Source: an uncultured Allomuricauda sp. (GTDB lineage: Bacteria; Bacteroidota; Bacteroidia; Flavobacteriales; Flavobacteriaceae). From it: DNA of 64,000 nucleotides. Both the position numbers and the translations under genes were made by a program. Below are positions 18,729 to 28,761 of this stretch, piece after piece. Below the pieces are notes generated by a model. It was not told the DNA's origin, did no database searches, and worked only from the letters and a program-made list of their open reading frames with translations. The DNA lies in NCBI RefSeq assembly GCF_947501165.1, contig NZ_CANMUU010000001.1, positions 1,426,001-1,490,000 on the forward strand. Direction: 5' to 3'. Each line of letters opens with the position of its first letter. The stretch's first letter is position 1.

Positions 18729-19499
18729 ATGAAAAAACTACTTCTATTAACTCTAATCTTTTTTACGCTGAACTCCTGTTTTCTTGAAGACAAGTCAGAC
18801 TTTGAGGCTGGCAACCTATGGAAAATGACACTTAAAAATGGAAAGGAGTCCTATATTTTCGGAACGGTACATTTATATCCGAAAAACGAATTAGAAATTC
18901 CTGAACTTGTAGTGGCCAAACTCAAGGAGTGTGAAATGCTTGCCTTGGAAAGGGACATAACCGATAAATCTGAACAGCAAAAATTTATGGACTTTGAGAT
19001 GCCCGCCTATTTCACAGAAAACTACAAGGCATTGATTAACGAATACGGTAATGAATTGGTCTCGATGGAAAGCCAGCTCATAAGAATTGCAAATGAAAAC
19101 AGAATAAAAATATCTGGACTTGAATCAACCGACGAAATCTTGGACATCATGACAGATTTAGCCAAAATTGAAATCCCTAAAACCGATTTTCAAAAAGATA
19201 AAATCATCCAAGTATATGAACAAACTTTAGGAATGTACAAATCGGAACAAATACGCTCATTCAAAGACAGTTTGCAATCACAAATGCCAAGGGCAGTAAC
19301 GGAATTGACAGTTGATAAAAGGAATAAAAACTGGCTTGGTGACATAATAAACCTAGTTGAAAAACAACCGACTTTTATTGCCGTGGGAATGGGTCATTTG
19401 GGAGGAGATGGCGGACTACTCAGCCTGCTTGCCGAAAAGGGATATAAATTGAATGCAGTGGACATAAAAAATACGTCGCCTAACAAGGTGTATAATTAA
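18729..19499 (+). CDS. TraB/GumN-family lipoprotein
   Basis: 256 residues starting at ATG 18729. An in-frame TTG 36 bp upstream would only add a polar stretch in front of the signal peptide. MKKLLLLTLIFFTLNSC ends in a lipobox, and the Cys is followed by FLEDKSD, an acidic tether suggesting surface or outer-membrane display. TraB/GumN (PrgY-like) motifs are present: the N-terminal GTVHLYP, then LERD, and near the C-terminus GMGHLGGDGGLLSLL. The family is metalloprotease-like and usually of unknown substrate. It is isolated between a REP-containing gap and 219 bp of noncoding DNA, so it is probably monocistronic. Confidence 0.87.
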   Translation: MKKLLLLTLIFFTLNSCFLEDKSDFEAGNLWKMTLKNGKESYIFGTVHLYPKNELEIPELVVAKLKECEMLALERDITDKSEQQKFMDFEMPAYFTENYKALINEYGNELVSMESQLIRIANENRIKISGLESTDEILDIMTDLAKIEIPKTDFQKDKIIQVYEQTLGMYKSEQIRSFKDSLQSQMPRAVTELTVDKRNKNWLGDIINLVEKQPTFIAVGMGHLGGDGGLLSLLAEKGYKLNAVDIKNTSPNKVYN

Positions 19500-19718
19500 T
19501 TGCGGGCAGAAATTCAACGAGAGAATTTCCTGCAATCAAATATCTTTAAAGTCAGGCTGACATTTTCCGTTGGAAAAGTCCGCAACTAATCATGCACGAT
19601 ACCGATAAGTGCAACCCTTTCGAAGTTGATACATTTTTGATTAAAAAATAGAGAAAAGGAAACCTACCACCCTTTATCTTTTACCCTTAAACCAAGCCCA
19701 AATTCCTACTTTTGCCCC

Positions 19719-20789
19719 ATGGTAGATTATCTGGTAGTCGGTTGTGGTTTGGCTGGAATCTCCTTCTGTGAGGTTCTGGAAAAGAATAAAAAGTCATTTC
19801 ATGTAGTTTCTGACAATTCCCAACAGTCGTCCCTGGTTGCAGGGGGTCTTTATAATCCGGTAATCTTAAAGAGGTTTACCCTAGCATGGAACGCAAGGCG
19901 TCAGATGGATTTGGCCATGCCTTTCTATCAAAAGTTAGAACAAAAGCTTCGGGTAAAATTGGATTATAAGCTCCGGGTATTGCGTTTGTTCGCTTCTGTT
20001 GAAGAACAAAACGGCTGGTTCGTAGCGGCAGATAAATCTGGCCTGGATTACTTCCTTTCCACAGCTATACACCAAAATCTAAATCCACATATTGATGCGC
20101 CACTAGGGTTTGGAGAAGTACGCTATGCGGGTAGGGTGGATACCCGCACACTTCTTAGGACTTATTCGGAATACCTCACCAAGAAAAGTCTGTTTACGTA
20201 TGAAGCATTTGATTTTCCCCAATTAAACATAAAAGAAGACCATATCAACTATAAACAAATACAAGCGAAACAAATCGTATTTGCAGATGGTTACGGGCTT
20301 AAAACCAATCCATTTTTCAACTACTTGCCCCTAAATGGTACAAAAGGCGAATTGTTGACCATAAAAGCGCCAGATTTAAAGGAAGAATCCGTGATAAAAT
20401 CTTCGGTATTCATAATTCCTTTGGGAGAAGACCTGTATCGTGTGGGTGCTACGTACAAGTGGAAAGATAAAACCAATGAACCTACCCAAGCATCAAAGGA
20501 AGAGCTGCTTACAAAACTGAGAAGCTTTCTAAAATGTAATTTTGAGGTGGTATCCCATGTAGCCGGAATTCGTCCCACCGTAACCGATAGAAGACCTTTG
20601 GTAGGTCAACATCCCGTTCACAAGAACTTATATTGTTTGAATGGGTTTGGTTCTCGAGGTGTTCTTATTGCGCCTTATGCGGCAGGCCAGCTTTTCAACT
20701 TTGTAGAAACAGCAGAACCCATCAATTCTGAAATGGACTTAAATAGGTTTACATCAAAACACTATCAAGAAGCTTCTTTGAGCTCTTGA
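19719..20789 (+). CDS. FAD-dependent oxidoreductase (DAO / glycine oxidase-like)
   Basis: 356 residues. The N-terminus has a Rossmann dinucleotide-binding motif (YLVVGCGLAGISFCE, about 4-18). The substrate-domain middle and the C-terminal FAD-closing segment (IRPTVTDRRPLVGQHP, then GFGSRGVLIAPYAA) match the D-amino-acid oxidase (DAO) superfamily. No signal peptide, so cytoplasmic. The substrate cannot be read from sequence; glycine/sarcosine or a tRNA-modification-like role are possibilities. Its last 25 bp overlap the 3' end of the convergent DUF983 gene. Confidence 0.88.
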   Translation: MVDYLVVGCGLAGISFCEVLEKNKKSFHVVSDNSQQSSLVAGGLYNPVILKRFTLAWNARRQMDLAMPFYQKLEQKLRVKLDYKLRVLRLFASVEEQNGWFVAADKSGLDYFLSTAIHQNLNPHIDAPLGFGEVRYAGRVDTRTLLRTYSEYLTKKSLFTYEAFDFPQLNIKEDHINYKQIQAKQIVFADGYGLKTNPFFNYLPLNGTKGELLTIKAPDLKEESVIKSSVFIIPLGEDLYRVGATYKWKDKTNEPTQASKEELLTKLRSFLKCNFEVVSHVAGIRPTVTDRRPLVGQHPVHKNLYCLNGFGSRGVLIAPYAAGQLFNFVETAEPINSEMDLNRFTSKHYQEASLSS

Positions 20790-21154
20790 GGTTCATACTT
20801 GACAAAAAAGTTTATCCAGATATTACGGGATAACCGAATAATGACGGGCATAAAAGCAATTAAGGTCAAAACAATGGCAATAAAGGTGTTGAGCAAATTC
20901 AGACCAATAAAAAGAAAAGAAATCACAAAGGCAGCCACGGCAAAGGCGACCCCAACCCCATAACTCACATACATGGCTCCATAGAAAAAGGAGGGCTCAA
21001 TCTTGTACTTGAGACCACAATGGGAACAACGCTCATGCATTTTGAGCAATTTTCCAAAAGTATACGGGTTTTTGTTGGTATACATATGCTCTTCATGGCA
21101 TCTAGGACAACTTCCTGTTAAAATACTGTAGAGTTTAGTTCCTTTTTTTAACAT
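20765..21154 (-). CDS. DUF983 membrane protein with zinc-ribbon-like N-terminus
   Basis: 129 residues from ATG 21154 (MLKKGTKLYSILTG). An upstream in-frame TTG at 21190 is possible but would add 12 residues not expected for the family. Two CxxC/CxxH-type pairs (CPRCHEEHMY, about 16-25, and CSHCGLKYKIEPSFFYGAMYVSYG, about 45-60) could bind zinc. Two hydrophobic helices follow (about 65-85 and 88-106). DUF983 proteins are widespread in Bacteroidota and have no assigned function. It is convergent with the FAD oxidoreductase and divergent from the ABC-F gene. Confidence 0.88.
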   Translation of the reverse strand: MLKKGTKLYSILTGSCPRCHEEHMYTNKNPYTFGKLLKMHERCSHCGLKYKIEPSFFYGAMYVSYGVGVAFAVAAFVISFLFIGLNLLNTFIAIVLTLIAFMPVIIRLSRNIWINFFVKYEPQELKEAS

Positions 21155-21251
21155 TTGCAGTGCTTTTGTCAAAGGTAAAAATTGTAGCAATGGTTACCGC
21201 CGAAAATTATACCAAAAGCTGATTTTAAGATAATGAATTCTTATTAGGAGT

Positions 21252-23165
21252 ATGCTTAATGTCCACAACCTTTCAGTCGCTTTTGGGGGAGAATACCTTT
21301 TTGAAGAAATCGCATTCCGTTTAAATGCGGGCGACCGTGTAGGTCTTATAGGAAAGAATGGAGCTGGTAAGTCAACACTACTTAGATTGCTATCCAAAGA
21401 ACAAGAACCAGATACCGGTTCCATCGCCATTGAAAAGGGAACTCAAATAGGGTTTCTTAAGCAGGATATTGATTTTGAGCAGGGAAGAACGGTATTGGAT
21501 GAAGCTTATCAAGCGTTCAAAGAAATTAAATCTCTGGAGGTTGAGTTAGAGCATATTAATCATCAACTAGCCGAACGAACCGATTATGAAAGTGAGTCGT
21601 ACAACCAATTGATGGTAGACCTCACTGAAGTGACCCATCGTTATGAAATCATAGGAGGATACAATTACCAAGGAGAAACCGAAAAGGTTCTACAAGGTTT
21701 GGGATTCAAGCGGGAGGACTTTACTAAAGTAACCGATACGTTTTCAGGTGGTTGGCGTATGCGTATCGAATTGGCCAAACTACTCTTGGAAGATAATGAT
21801 GTATTGCTTTTGGATGAGCCTACGAATCATTTGGATATTGAATCCATAATTTGGTTGGAGCAATTTCTAAAGGGTTATTCAGGAGCCGTTGTAATCGTAT
21901 CGCACGATAAAATGTTTTTGGACAATGTTACCAATAGAACCATTGAGATTTCTTTGGGACGGATTTATGACTACAATAAACCCTACACAAAATATTTGGT
22001 CCTGCGGTCTGAGATTCGTGAACAACAGCTGAGCGCGCAGAAAAATCAGGAAAAACAGATTCAACAAACAGAAAGACTCATTGAAAAGTTCCGTGCCAAG
22101 GCTTCTAAGGCTTCCATGGCACAGTCACTCATCAAAAAATTGGACAGAATTGACCGGATTGAAGTGGATGAAGACGACCATAGTGTGATGACCGTTCGGT
22201 TTCCAGTTTCTGTTAATCCAGGCAAAGTGGTAGTAACCCTTGAGGATTTGTCCAAAAATTACGGACCAAAGCAGGTGCTTCAGCATATCGATTTGTTGGT
22301 TGAACGAGGGAGTAAAACCGCATTTGTAGGTCAAAATGGACAAGGAAAGACAACATTGGCAAAGATTATTGTGGGCGAGTTGGAGCACGAAGGTTCTGTA
22401 AAACTGGGGCATAATGTTCAAATTGGATACTTCGCCCAGAACCAAGCTGATTACCTGGAGGGTGATAAGACCATTTTGGATACCATGATTGATGCCGCCA
22501 ATGAAGGTAATAGGAGTAAGGTCCGCGATATCTTGGGTTCTTTCCTATTTAGGGGAGATGATGTCGAAAAATACGTGAAAGTGCTTTCGGGAGGCGAACG
22601 GAACAGATTGGCTTTGGCTAAAATGCTGTTACAACCATTCAATGTGCTTATCATGGATGAGCCAACTAACCACTTGGATATAAAATCCAAGAATGTATTG
22701 AAGCAGGCTTTGCAAAGTTTTGAAGGAACCTTGATTTTGGTGTCACACGATAGGGATTTTCTTCAAGGGCTTAGTAACAAGGTGTATGAGTTCAAGGATG
22801 GAGGCATAAAAGAGTATTTGGGTGACATTGATTTTTACTTGGAGCAGAGACAGGCGGAGGATTTTCGAAAAATAGAAAGGAAGGATGAACCACAGACCGA
22901 AAATAAGTCTGGCCCAAAGGAAAACGACTATCAGCTTCAAAAACGATTAAAATCTCTAAAAAACAAACTTAGTGGGGTAGAAAAGAAAATTGCATCTCTG
23001 GAAAAGGAAATTGCAGAAATAGATCATGATTTGCTGATGAATTATGATGCAACGATTGCCAAAGAAGGCTTTTTTGACTCTTATGAAGGAAAAAAGAAGC
23101 TATTAGAAGAGTTAATGGGGGACTGGGAAACGCTCTCGGAAGATATGGAAACCCTCAAGCAATAA
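21252..23165 (+). CDS. ABC-F family ATP-binding protein
   Basis: 637 residues with two ABC ATPase cassettes and no membrane domain. Cassette 1: Walker A GKNGAGKST (about 34-42), signature FSGGWRMRIELAK, Walker B VLLLDEPTNHLD. An interdomain linker (P-site tRNA interaction motif region) holds basic helices rich in Lys/Gln (about 255-300). Cassette 2: Walker A GQNGQGKTT, signature LSGGERNRLALAK, Walker B VLIMDEPTNHLD. A C-terminal coiled coil (about 560-637) resembles Uup/YheS types. ABC-F proteins act on the ribosome, as translation factors or antibiotic protection; which applies here cannot be decided from sequence. Confidence 0.95.
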   Translation: MLNVHNLSVAFGGEYLFEEIAFRLNAGDRVGLIGKNGAGKSTLLRLLSKEQEPDTGSIAIEKGTQIGFLKQDIDFEQGRTVLDEAYQAFKEIKSLEVELEHINHQLAERTDYESESYNQLMVDLTEVTHRYEIIGGYNYQGETEKVLQGLGFKREDFTKVTDTFSGGWRMRIELAKLLLEDNDVLLLDEPTNHLDIESIIWLEQFLKGYSGAVVIVSHDKMFLDNVTNRTIEISLGRIYDYNKPYTKYLVLRSEIREQQLSAQKNQEKQIQQTERLIEKFRAKASKASMAQSLIKKLDRIDRIEVDEDDHSVMTVRFPVSVNPGKVVVTLEDLSKNYGPKQVLQHIDLLVERGSKTAFVGQNGQGKTTLAKIIVGELEHEGSVKLGHNVQIGYFAQNQADYLEGDKTILDTMIDAANEGNRSKVRDILGSFLFRGDDVEKYVKVLSGGERNRLALAKMLLQPFNVLIMDEPTNHLDIKSKNVLKQALQSFEGTLILVSHDRDFLQGLSNKVYEFKDGGIKEYLGDIDFYLEQRQAEDFRKIERKDEPQTENKSGPKENDYQLQKRLKSLKNKLSGVEKKIASLEKEIAEIDHDLLMNYDATIAKEGFFDSYEGKKKLLEELMGDWETLSEDMETLKQ

Positions 23166-23302
23166 TAAATTTTATTACCAAACAACAGATTTATTGTACT
23201 TCACAACAGATTTGCCTTAGGTCACACATTAATTTTTGTAGGTTTTTTCTTTCTTATTTGATTTGTAGGTGAATTCTTATAAATCTAAATAAGGAACCAA
23301 GA

Positions 23303-24187
23303 ATGAAACTAACCTCACTCAGCCTTATTACATTATTTTCCCTAGGCGTTGTTTTTGCAAAAGATCAAATCAATTCCAAAGAGAAAAAGGTGCTAGTAGA
23401 CCTTTTTGAGAGTACCAATGGTACTAAATGGAGCACTCCATGGGACCTAAACTCTTCTGTAGATACTTGGAAAGGGGTTATTATAGAAGACAATCATGTT
23501 GTAGCAATAAACCTTTTCAGAAACAACTTGGAAGGTACTTTGCCATCCAGTTTAGGCAGATTAAGACATCTGCAACATTTGAATTTGGCCTTTAATAGTA
23601 TTACAGGGGTTTTGCCAAAGGAGATAGTTGAGCTGGAAAATCTACAAGTACTTAGATTGGAGATGAACCGGATTAAAGGAAACATCCCTCAAGAAATAGG
23701 ACAACTTAAAAAATTACAGGTGTTTTCTATGTTCAATAACTTTTTAAATGGACAAATACCAGAAGGGTTTGGGGAGCTGACGGATTTAAAAGAATTAAAC
23801 CTTTCCAGCAATAACTTAAAAGGAGCGATACCGAAGTCTTTAGGAAATCTTACCAAATTAGTAGCCCTAGGACTATTTGAAAACAGTTTGGATGGGGCTA
23901 TTCCCGCTGAACTTGGAAATCTGGGAAAACTGAAAGAATTGGTTTTGGCCAATAATCAATTGGGTGGCGAGATTCCTATGGAATTTGCACAATTGAGCAA
24001 CCTCAAAATACTTCAGCTCCAAAACAACCGATTCGAATCGTATACAGGGATTCGAGCCATGGATACAAAACAATTCTTGGTTTTTGATACGGACGATAAG
24101 AGTCTAAAACCAAGATTCAATCAGATACAACTGCAACGCACACGCATGGCAGACACAAAATTTGAAGATGATAACGATAATGAGTAG
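23303..24187 (+). CDS. Secreted leucine-rich-repeat protein
   Basis: 294 residues with a signal peptide (MKLTSLSLITLFSLGVVFAKD). A plant-receptor-like cap (LVDLFESTNGTKWSTPWDL) precedes about eight consecutive 24-residue LRRs of the LxxLxLxxNxLxGxIPxxxGxLxxL type (residues about 60-250). There is no T9SS C-terminal domain or lipobox, so periplasmic or secreted by another route. The repeats suggest protein or glycan binding. It is followed by its own terminator and appears monocistronic. Confidence 0.92.
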   Translation: MKLTSLSLITLFSLGVVFAKDQINSKEKKVLVDLFESTNGTKWSTPWDLNSSVDTWKGVIIEDNHVVAINLFRNNLEGTLPSSLGRLRHLQHLNLAFNSITGVLPKEIVELENLQVLRLEMNRIKGNIPQEIGQLKKLQVFSMFNNFLNGQIPEGFGELTDLKELNLSSNNLKGAIPKSLGNLTKLVALGLFENSLDGAIPAELGNLGKLKELVLANNQLGGEIPMEFAQLSNLKILQLQNNRFESYTGIRAMDTKQFLVFDTDDKSLKPRFNQIQLQRTRMADTKFEDDNDNE

Positions 24188-24214
24188 TTAGTTATACTTT
24201 AGTTTGTTTGGTTT

Positions 24215-24243
24215 GGGGATACAGGCGTGTATCCCCATTTTTT
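24215..24243 (+). terminator. Rho-independent terminator after LRR gene
   Basis: Stem GGGGATACA / TGTATCCCC (9 bp) with loop GGCG, followed by ATTTTTTG. Confidence 0.9.
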
Positions 24244-24311
24244 GTTTCACGATTTTACATAACACATAAACATTTATGAAATATTTAACCAATACCCCAC
24301 TATCAAGACAA

Positions 24312-24319
24312 TAGATTTG
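24312..24319 (+). promoter_or_regulatory. Candidate Bacteroidota -7 box for the RND efflux operon
   Basis: TAGATTTG is a perfect match to the Bacteroidota -7 consensus TAnnTTTG, 21 bp before the ATG of the efflux adaptor gene. No convincing -33 TTTG is seen at the usual spacing, so this is tentative. Confidence 0.35.
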
Positions 24320-24340
24320 CACTGAACTAATCAGCTCTAC

Positions 24341-25477
24341 ATGCGCAAAACTATTCTTTCTGTACTTCTCGGGATTGCGGTTATTTTTATTGCCTTTGTT
24401 CTTTCAAGACTTATTGTCAATAGCCGAGAAGATAGACGCCCTAGACCTCAAAAAGTGGTCAAGACCGTATTCGTGGATACCGTTGCTAACGGGGAAGTCC
24501 CAATAGTCATATCAGCCAATGGGAACCTTGTGGCAAAACGCCGAGTGGAGCTGTTCGCTGAGGTCCAAGGGGTTTTTAGGCCTGGTGCCAAAGCGTTCAA
24601 AGCTGGGCAGCCTTATCGCTCAGGTCAGACTTTAATTCGCATTGATGCCTCTGAATATTACGCGAGCGTACAATCAGCAAAAAGTAATCTGTTCAACTTG
24701 GTAACCTCGATTATGCCAGATTTACAGTTGGACTATCCTGAGCATTTTGCAAAATGGCAAGAATACTTGATGAGTTTTGATTTGGAAAAATCAACTCCTC
24801 CACTTCCTGAGGTTACCTCTGAGAAAGAAAAATATTTTATCACTGGAAGGGGTATTTATACCAATTACTACAACGTCAAAAACTTAGAACAGCGATTGGC
24901 AAAATATGGTATTGCAGCTCCATTTTCAGGTGTACTGACTGAGGCATTGGTCACAGAAGGTTCTCTTGTTCGCGCAGGACAGAAATTAGGAGAATTCATA
25001 GAAACAGGAACGTATGAGCTTGAGGTTGCCGTACCTAAAACATATGCTGATTTTCTAAGGGTTGGTAAAGCGGTGAGCTTGACCAATTTGGATAAGACCC
25101 AACAGTACGAAGGAAAGGTAATCCGAGTCAATGGGCGCGTGGATCAGACCACGCAGACTATAACCGTATTTATTGAGGTGAAAGGTGATAACTTAAAGGA
25201 GGGTCAATATTTAGAGGCCAACCTTAATGCCAGAACCGAAGAAGTGGCTATTGAGATAGACAGGTCGCTTCTATTGGAGAATGATAAAATATTCGTTGTC
25301 CGTGATACCATTTTGGACATCATTGACGTAAACCCAGTTTACTTTACGGATAAAAAGGTGGTTTTAAAAAATGTTCCGGATGGTGAGACCATAGTTTCCA
25401 GACCTGTTTCTGGGGGCTATGCTGGTATGTTGGTCAAAGTTTTTGGGGCACCTAACAATGAAACTGTGGCAAAATGA
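24341..25477 (+). CDS. RND efflux periplasmic adaptor (membrane fusion protein)
   Basis: 378 residues. N-terminal membrane anchor (about 5-24), then the HlyD/AcrA-like adaptor layout: lipoyl half-motif (GNLVAKRRVELFAEVQGVF, GQTLIRIDASEY), a helical hairpin whose middle looks atypical (DLQLDYPEHFAKWQEYL), the second lipoyl half (GIAAPFSGVLTEALVTEGSLVRAGQKLGEF) and the beta-barrel domain (LEVAVPKTYADFLRVGKAV). It joins the inner-membrane pump to the outer-membrane channel. Its stop overlaps the pump gene's start by 4 bp (ATGA), indicating translational coupling. Confidence 0.93.
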   Translation: MRKTILSVLLGIAVIFIAFVLSRLIVNSREDRRPRPQKVVKTVFVDTVANGEVPIVISANGNLVAKRRVELFAEVQGVFRPGAKAFKAGQPYRSGQTLIRIDASEYYASVQSAKSNLFNLVTSIMPDLQLDYPEHFAKWQEYLMSFDLEKSTPPLPEVTSEKEKYFITGRGIYTNYYNVKNLEQRLAKYGIAAPFSGVLTEALVTEGSLVRAGQKLGEFIETGTYELEVAVPKTYADFLRVGKAVSLTNLDKTQQYEGKVIRVNGRVDQTTQTITVFIEVKGDNLKEGQYLEANLNARTEEVAIEIDRSLLLENDKIFVVRDTILDIIDVNPVYFTDKKVVLKNVPDGETIVSRPVSGGYAGMLVKVFGAPNNETVAK

Positions 25478-28400
25478 AAAAGGTAATTTCATACTTTATT
25501 AAATATCATGTTGCCGTAAATGTCATTATCATTTCGTTTTTCATTTTCGGTATCGTAGGCGCACTTTCGCTAAAATCTTCATTTTTTCCACTTACCGAAT
25601 CAAAAAATGTATTGATTAACATTACTTATCCTGGCGCATCTCCCCAAGAAATTGAGGAAGGGATTGTTCTCAAAATAGAGGATAACCTTAAAGGTTTGGA
25701 AGGGGTAGACCGAGTGACTTCAACCTCTTCAGAGAATTCAGGTTCTATTAATGTTGAAATTGAAAAAGGGTATGACATAGATTTCATGCTCTTGGAGGTA
25801 AAAAATGCGGTTGATAGGGTACCCACGTTCCCAACCGGAATGGAACCTTTGGTTGTTTCCAAGTTAGATGCTGTACGTCAGACCATCAGCTTTGCAGTAA
25901 GTGGGGAAAATATTTCGTTGGCGACCCTTAAGCAAATAGGGAGACAAGTTGAAAACGACCTTAGGGCAATAGATGGAATCTCCCAAATTGCCATTTCCGG
26001 ATATCCTGAAGAAGAAATTGAAATTGCTGTCAATGAGAACAGTTTATTGGCCTATAATGTTTCCTTTAATGAAGTTGCCCAAGCAGTAGCAAATGCCAAT
26101 CTATTGGTCACGGGGGGCAATATTAAGACCGATGCTGAGGAATACTTGATTCGGGCCAACAACCGGTCATATTATGGAAAGGAACTCTCTAATGTTGTTG
26201 TCAGAGGGGATGTTTCCGGTCGTACCATTCGACTCAAGGATGTCGCTGAAGTTCGCGATCGTTTCTCCGAAACACCCAATGCTTCTTACTACAATGGAGA
26301 CCTTGCCGTAAATGTTACCATAACAAGCACAAATACTGAAGACTTAATTGGTTCTGCCGAAAGGGTAAAAGAATATATTGCAGAATTCAATGAGAAATAT
26401 AATAATGTGCAATTAAATGTGGTAAGTGACCTATCGACCACTTTAACGCAACGAACCCAATTGTTGACCGAGAACGCCATTATGGGAATGATTCTAGTAC
26501 TGATTTTTCTCAGTCTCTTTCTCAATACGCGTTTGGCCTTTTGGGTCGCCTTCGGTTTGCCTGTGGCTTTCTTGGGCATGTTTGTATTTGCCCCTATGCT
26601 GAACGTAACGATCAATGTGCTCTCACTTTTCGGAATGATCATCGTCATCGGTATATTGGTGGATGATGGGATTGTAATTGCTGAAAATATTTATCAACAT
26701 TATGAAAAAGGGAAAAAGCCCATTCAGGCTGCAATTGATGGTACTCTGGAAGTGATTCCTCCCATAGTTTCAGCTATTATAACCACAATTCTGGCATTTT
26801 CTATTTTTCTTTTCTTGGATGGTAGGATTGGGGATTTTTTCGGAGAAGTTTCCGTGATAGTCATCTTAACATTAGTGGTCTCATTGGTCGAGGCATTGAT
26901 TATACTTCCCGCTCACTTAGCCCATTCCAAAGCATTACGAAAGCAAAGTAGTGCTCCAAAAACGGGAATTGCCAAAGTATTCTCACAGTTACGTGTCATC
27001 AACAAAATGGGTGATAAAGCCATGGCATGGATGCGCGATAAATTGTATAGCCCTGTCTTGCATTTTGCTTTGGAGTATAAGATGTTAACCTTTTCCTTCT
27101 TTGTACTGGCACTGTTTCTCACCTTTGGCTCAATTGGTGGCGGAATAATCCGTACAGCATTCTTTCCAAGAATTGCAAGTGACCGGGTTGCCGTAGAGCT
27201 TTTGATGCCCAATGGAACCAATGAAAAGGTGACCGATTCCATCATAAGTTTGATTCAAGAAAAAGCAGCAATTGTGAACCAAGAGCTCACCGATGAATAC
27301 TTGAAAGGTTCCGAAAAAGAACTGTTTGAGAACATGATTAAAAATGTTGGGCCAGGTTCATCAGCCGCTACTCTGGTAATTAATCTGCTTCCTGGGGAAG
27401 AACGCCCCGATGCCATACGAGCCGATTTGGTTACCAGTAGGTTGCGCGAATTGGTTGGCCCAGTATTCGGAGTGGAAAGTCTGATTTATGGTTCGGGAGG
27501 AAACTTTGGTGGGGACCCCGTTTCGGTTTCTCTATTGGGGAATAATATTGAAGAACTTAAAGCAGCCAAAGCTGAATTAAAAGGGGCCATGGTCAGCAAT
27601 TCCTTACTAAAAGATGTTGCGGATAACGACCCTGCGGGTATCAAGGAAATTCAATTGGAACTTAAGGATAACGCCTATTTATTGGGCTTGGATTTGCGAA
27701 ATGTCATGACCCAAGTGCGTTCAGGTTTCTTTGGCACACAAGCGCAACGCTTTCAAAGAGGTCAAGATGAAATACGTGTTTGGGTACGATATGATCGTGA
27801 GAATCGGTCTTCGATATCGGACCTTGATGATATGCGTATTCTTACCCCTTCAGGCTCTAGGGTACCCTTAAAAGAAATTGCCGATTATAAAATACAGCGG
27901 GGTGATGTAGCCATCAATCACTTGGATGGTCAACGTGAAATCAGGATTAGTGCAGATTTAAAAGACCCCGACAATACCAGTGCACCAGATATGTTGGCAT
28001 GGATACGAAACGATATTATGCCAGAAATCCAATCGAAATATCCAACAGTTGCAGCATCTTACGAAGGGCAAAACCGGGAACGAAACAAATTGACCAACTC
28101 CTTGAATTTTGTGGGTCTGGTTGTTTTGTTCCTAATCTACATTACGATTGCCTTTACGTTTAGAAGCTTTAGTCAACCCTTGTTATTGCTGTTATTGATT
28201 CCATTTAGTTTGACAGCAGTTTCATGGGGGCATTGGATTCATGGTTTCCCAGTAAACATATTGTCCATGTTGGGTATTATTGCCCTCATAGGTATTATGG
28301 TTAATGATGGCCTGGTACTCATCGGAAAGTTCAATGGAAATTTAAGACTCGGGATGAATTTCGATGAAGCTTTATACGAAGCGGGCCGGTCGAGGTTTAG

Positions 28401-28761
28401 AGCTATATTTTTGACCTCGGTTACTACCATTGCTGGTCTTGCTCCATTATTGCTGGAAAAGAGTCGTCAAGCCCAGTTTTTAAAACCTATGGCGATTTCC
28501 ATTGCCTATGGCATTGGCTTTGCAACCGTGCTGACTCTGGTAATGCTTCCTATTTTCTTATCCTTTAGCAATAGTGTTAAAGTAGGTACGAAGTGGTTGA
28601 GAACTGGAAACAAAATCAGTAAGGAAGAAGTAGAGCGTGCCATTAAAGAACAACATGAAGAGGCGTATCTGTCTGAAAGTGTTGTTGCCTCAGAAAATGG
28701 GCAATCAAATAATAATCCCGTTAAAAACAAATCTCAAGAAGAATTAGAAGAGATATTATGA
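25474..28761 (+). CDS. RND multidrug efflux transporter (AcrB/HAE1-like)
   Basis: 1095 residues. Proton-driven inner-membrane pump with two homologous halves, each with six transmembrane helices and a large periplasmic loop. TM1 is at about 12-30; the first TM2-6 cluster at about 330-470 contains the paired acidic residues GILVDDGIVIAEN typical of HAE1 proton relay; the second cluster is at about 880-1040 (GIMVNDGLVLIGKF). The C-terminal cytoplasmic tail is acidic and about 50 residues. It lies between its adaptor and TolC-like partner with 4-bp overlaps on both sides. Substrate range is unknown. Confidence 0.96.
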   Translation: MKKVISYFIKYHVAVNVIIISFFIFGIVGALSLKSSFFPLTESKNVLINITYPGASPQEIEEGIVLKIEDNLKGLEGVDRVTSTSSENSGSINVEIEKGYDIDFMLLEVKNAVDRVPTFPTGMEPLVVSKLDAVRQTISFAVSGENISLATLKQIGRQVENDLRAIDGISQIAISGYPEEEIEIAVNENSLLAYNVSFNEVAQAVANANLLVTGGNIKTDAEEYLIRANNRSYYGKELSNVVVRGDVSGRTIRLKDVAEVRDRFSETPNASYYNGDLAVNVTITSTNTEDLIGSAERVKEYIAEFNEKYNNVQLNVVSDLSTTLTQRTQLLTENAIMGMILVLIFLSLFLNTRLAFWVAFGLPVAFLGMFVFAPMLNVTINVLSLFGMIIVIGILVDDGIVIAENIYQHYEKGKKPIQAAIDGTLEVIPPIVSAIITTILAFSIFLFLDGRIGDFFGEVSVIVILTLVVSLVEALIILPAHLAHSKALRKQSSAPKTGIAKVFSQLRVINKMGDKAMAWMRDKLYSPVLHFALEYKMLTFSFFVLALFLTFGSIGGGIIRTAFFPRIASDRVAVELLMPNGTNEKVTDSIISLIQEKAAIVNQELTDEYLKGSEKELFENMIKNVGPGSSAATLVINLLPGEERPDAIRADLVTSRLRELVGPVFGVESLIYGSGGNFGGDPVSVSLLGNNIEELKAAKAELKGAMVSNSLLKDVADNDPAGIKEIQLELKDNAYLLGLDLRNVMTQVRSGFFGTQAQRFQRGQDEIRVWVRYDRENRSSISDLDDMRILTPSGSRVPLKEIADYKIQRGDVAINHLDGQREIRISADLKDPDNTSAPDMLAWIRNDIMPEIQSKYPTVAASYEGQNRERNKLTNSLNFVGLVVLFLIYITIAFTFRSFSQPLLLLLLIPFSLTAVSWGHWIHGFPVNILSMLGIIALIGIMVNDGLVLIGKFNGNLRLGMNFDEALYEAGRSRFRAIFLTSVTTIAGLAPLLLEKSRQAQFLKPMAISIAYGIGFATVLTLVMLPIFLSFSNSVKVGTKWLRTGNKISKEEVERAIKEQHEEAYLSESVVASENGQSNNNPVKNKSQEELEEIL

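Noticed and set aside
19506..19533. Hairpin after the TraB/GumN gene as a terminator
   Set aside because: The stem is bulged and not followed by a T run, so I did not call it a terminator; it may be a weak attenuator or chance.
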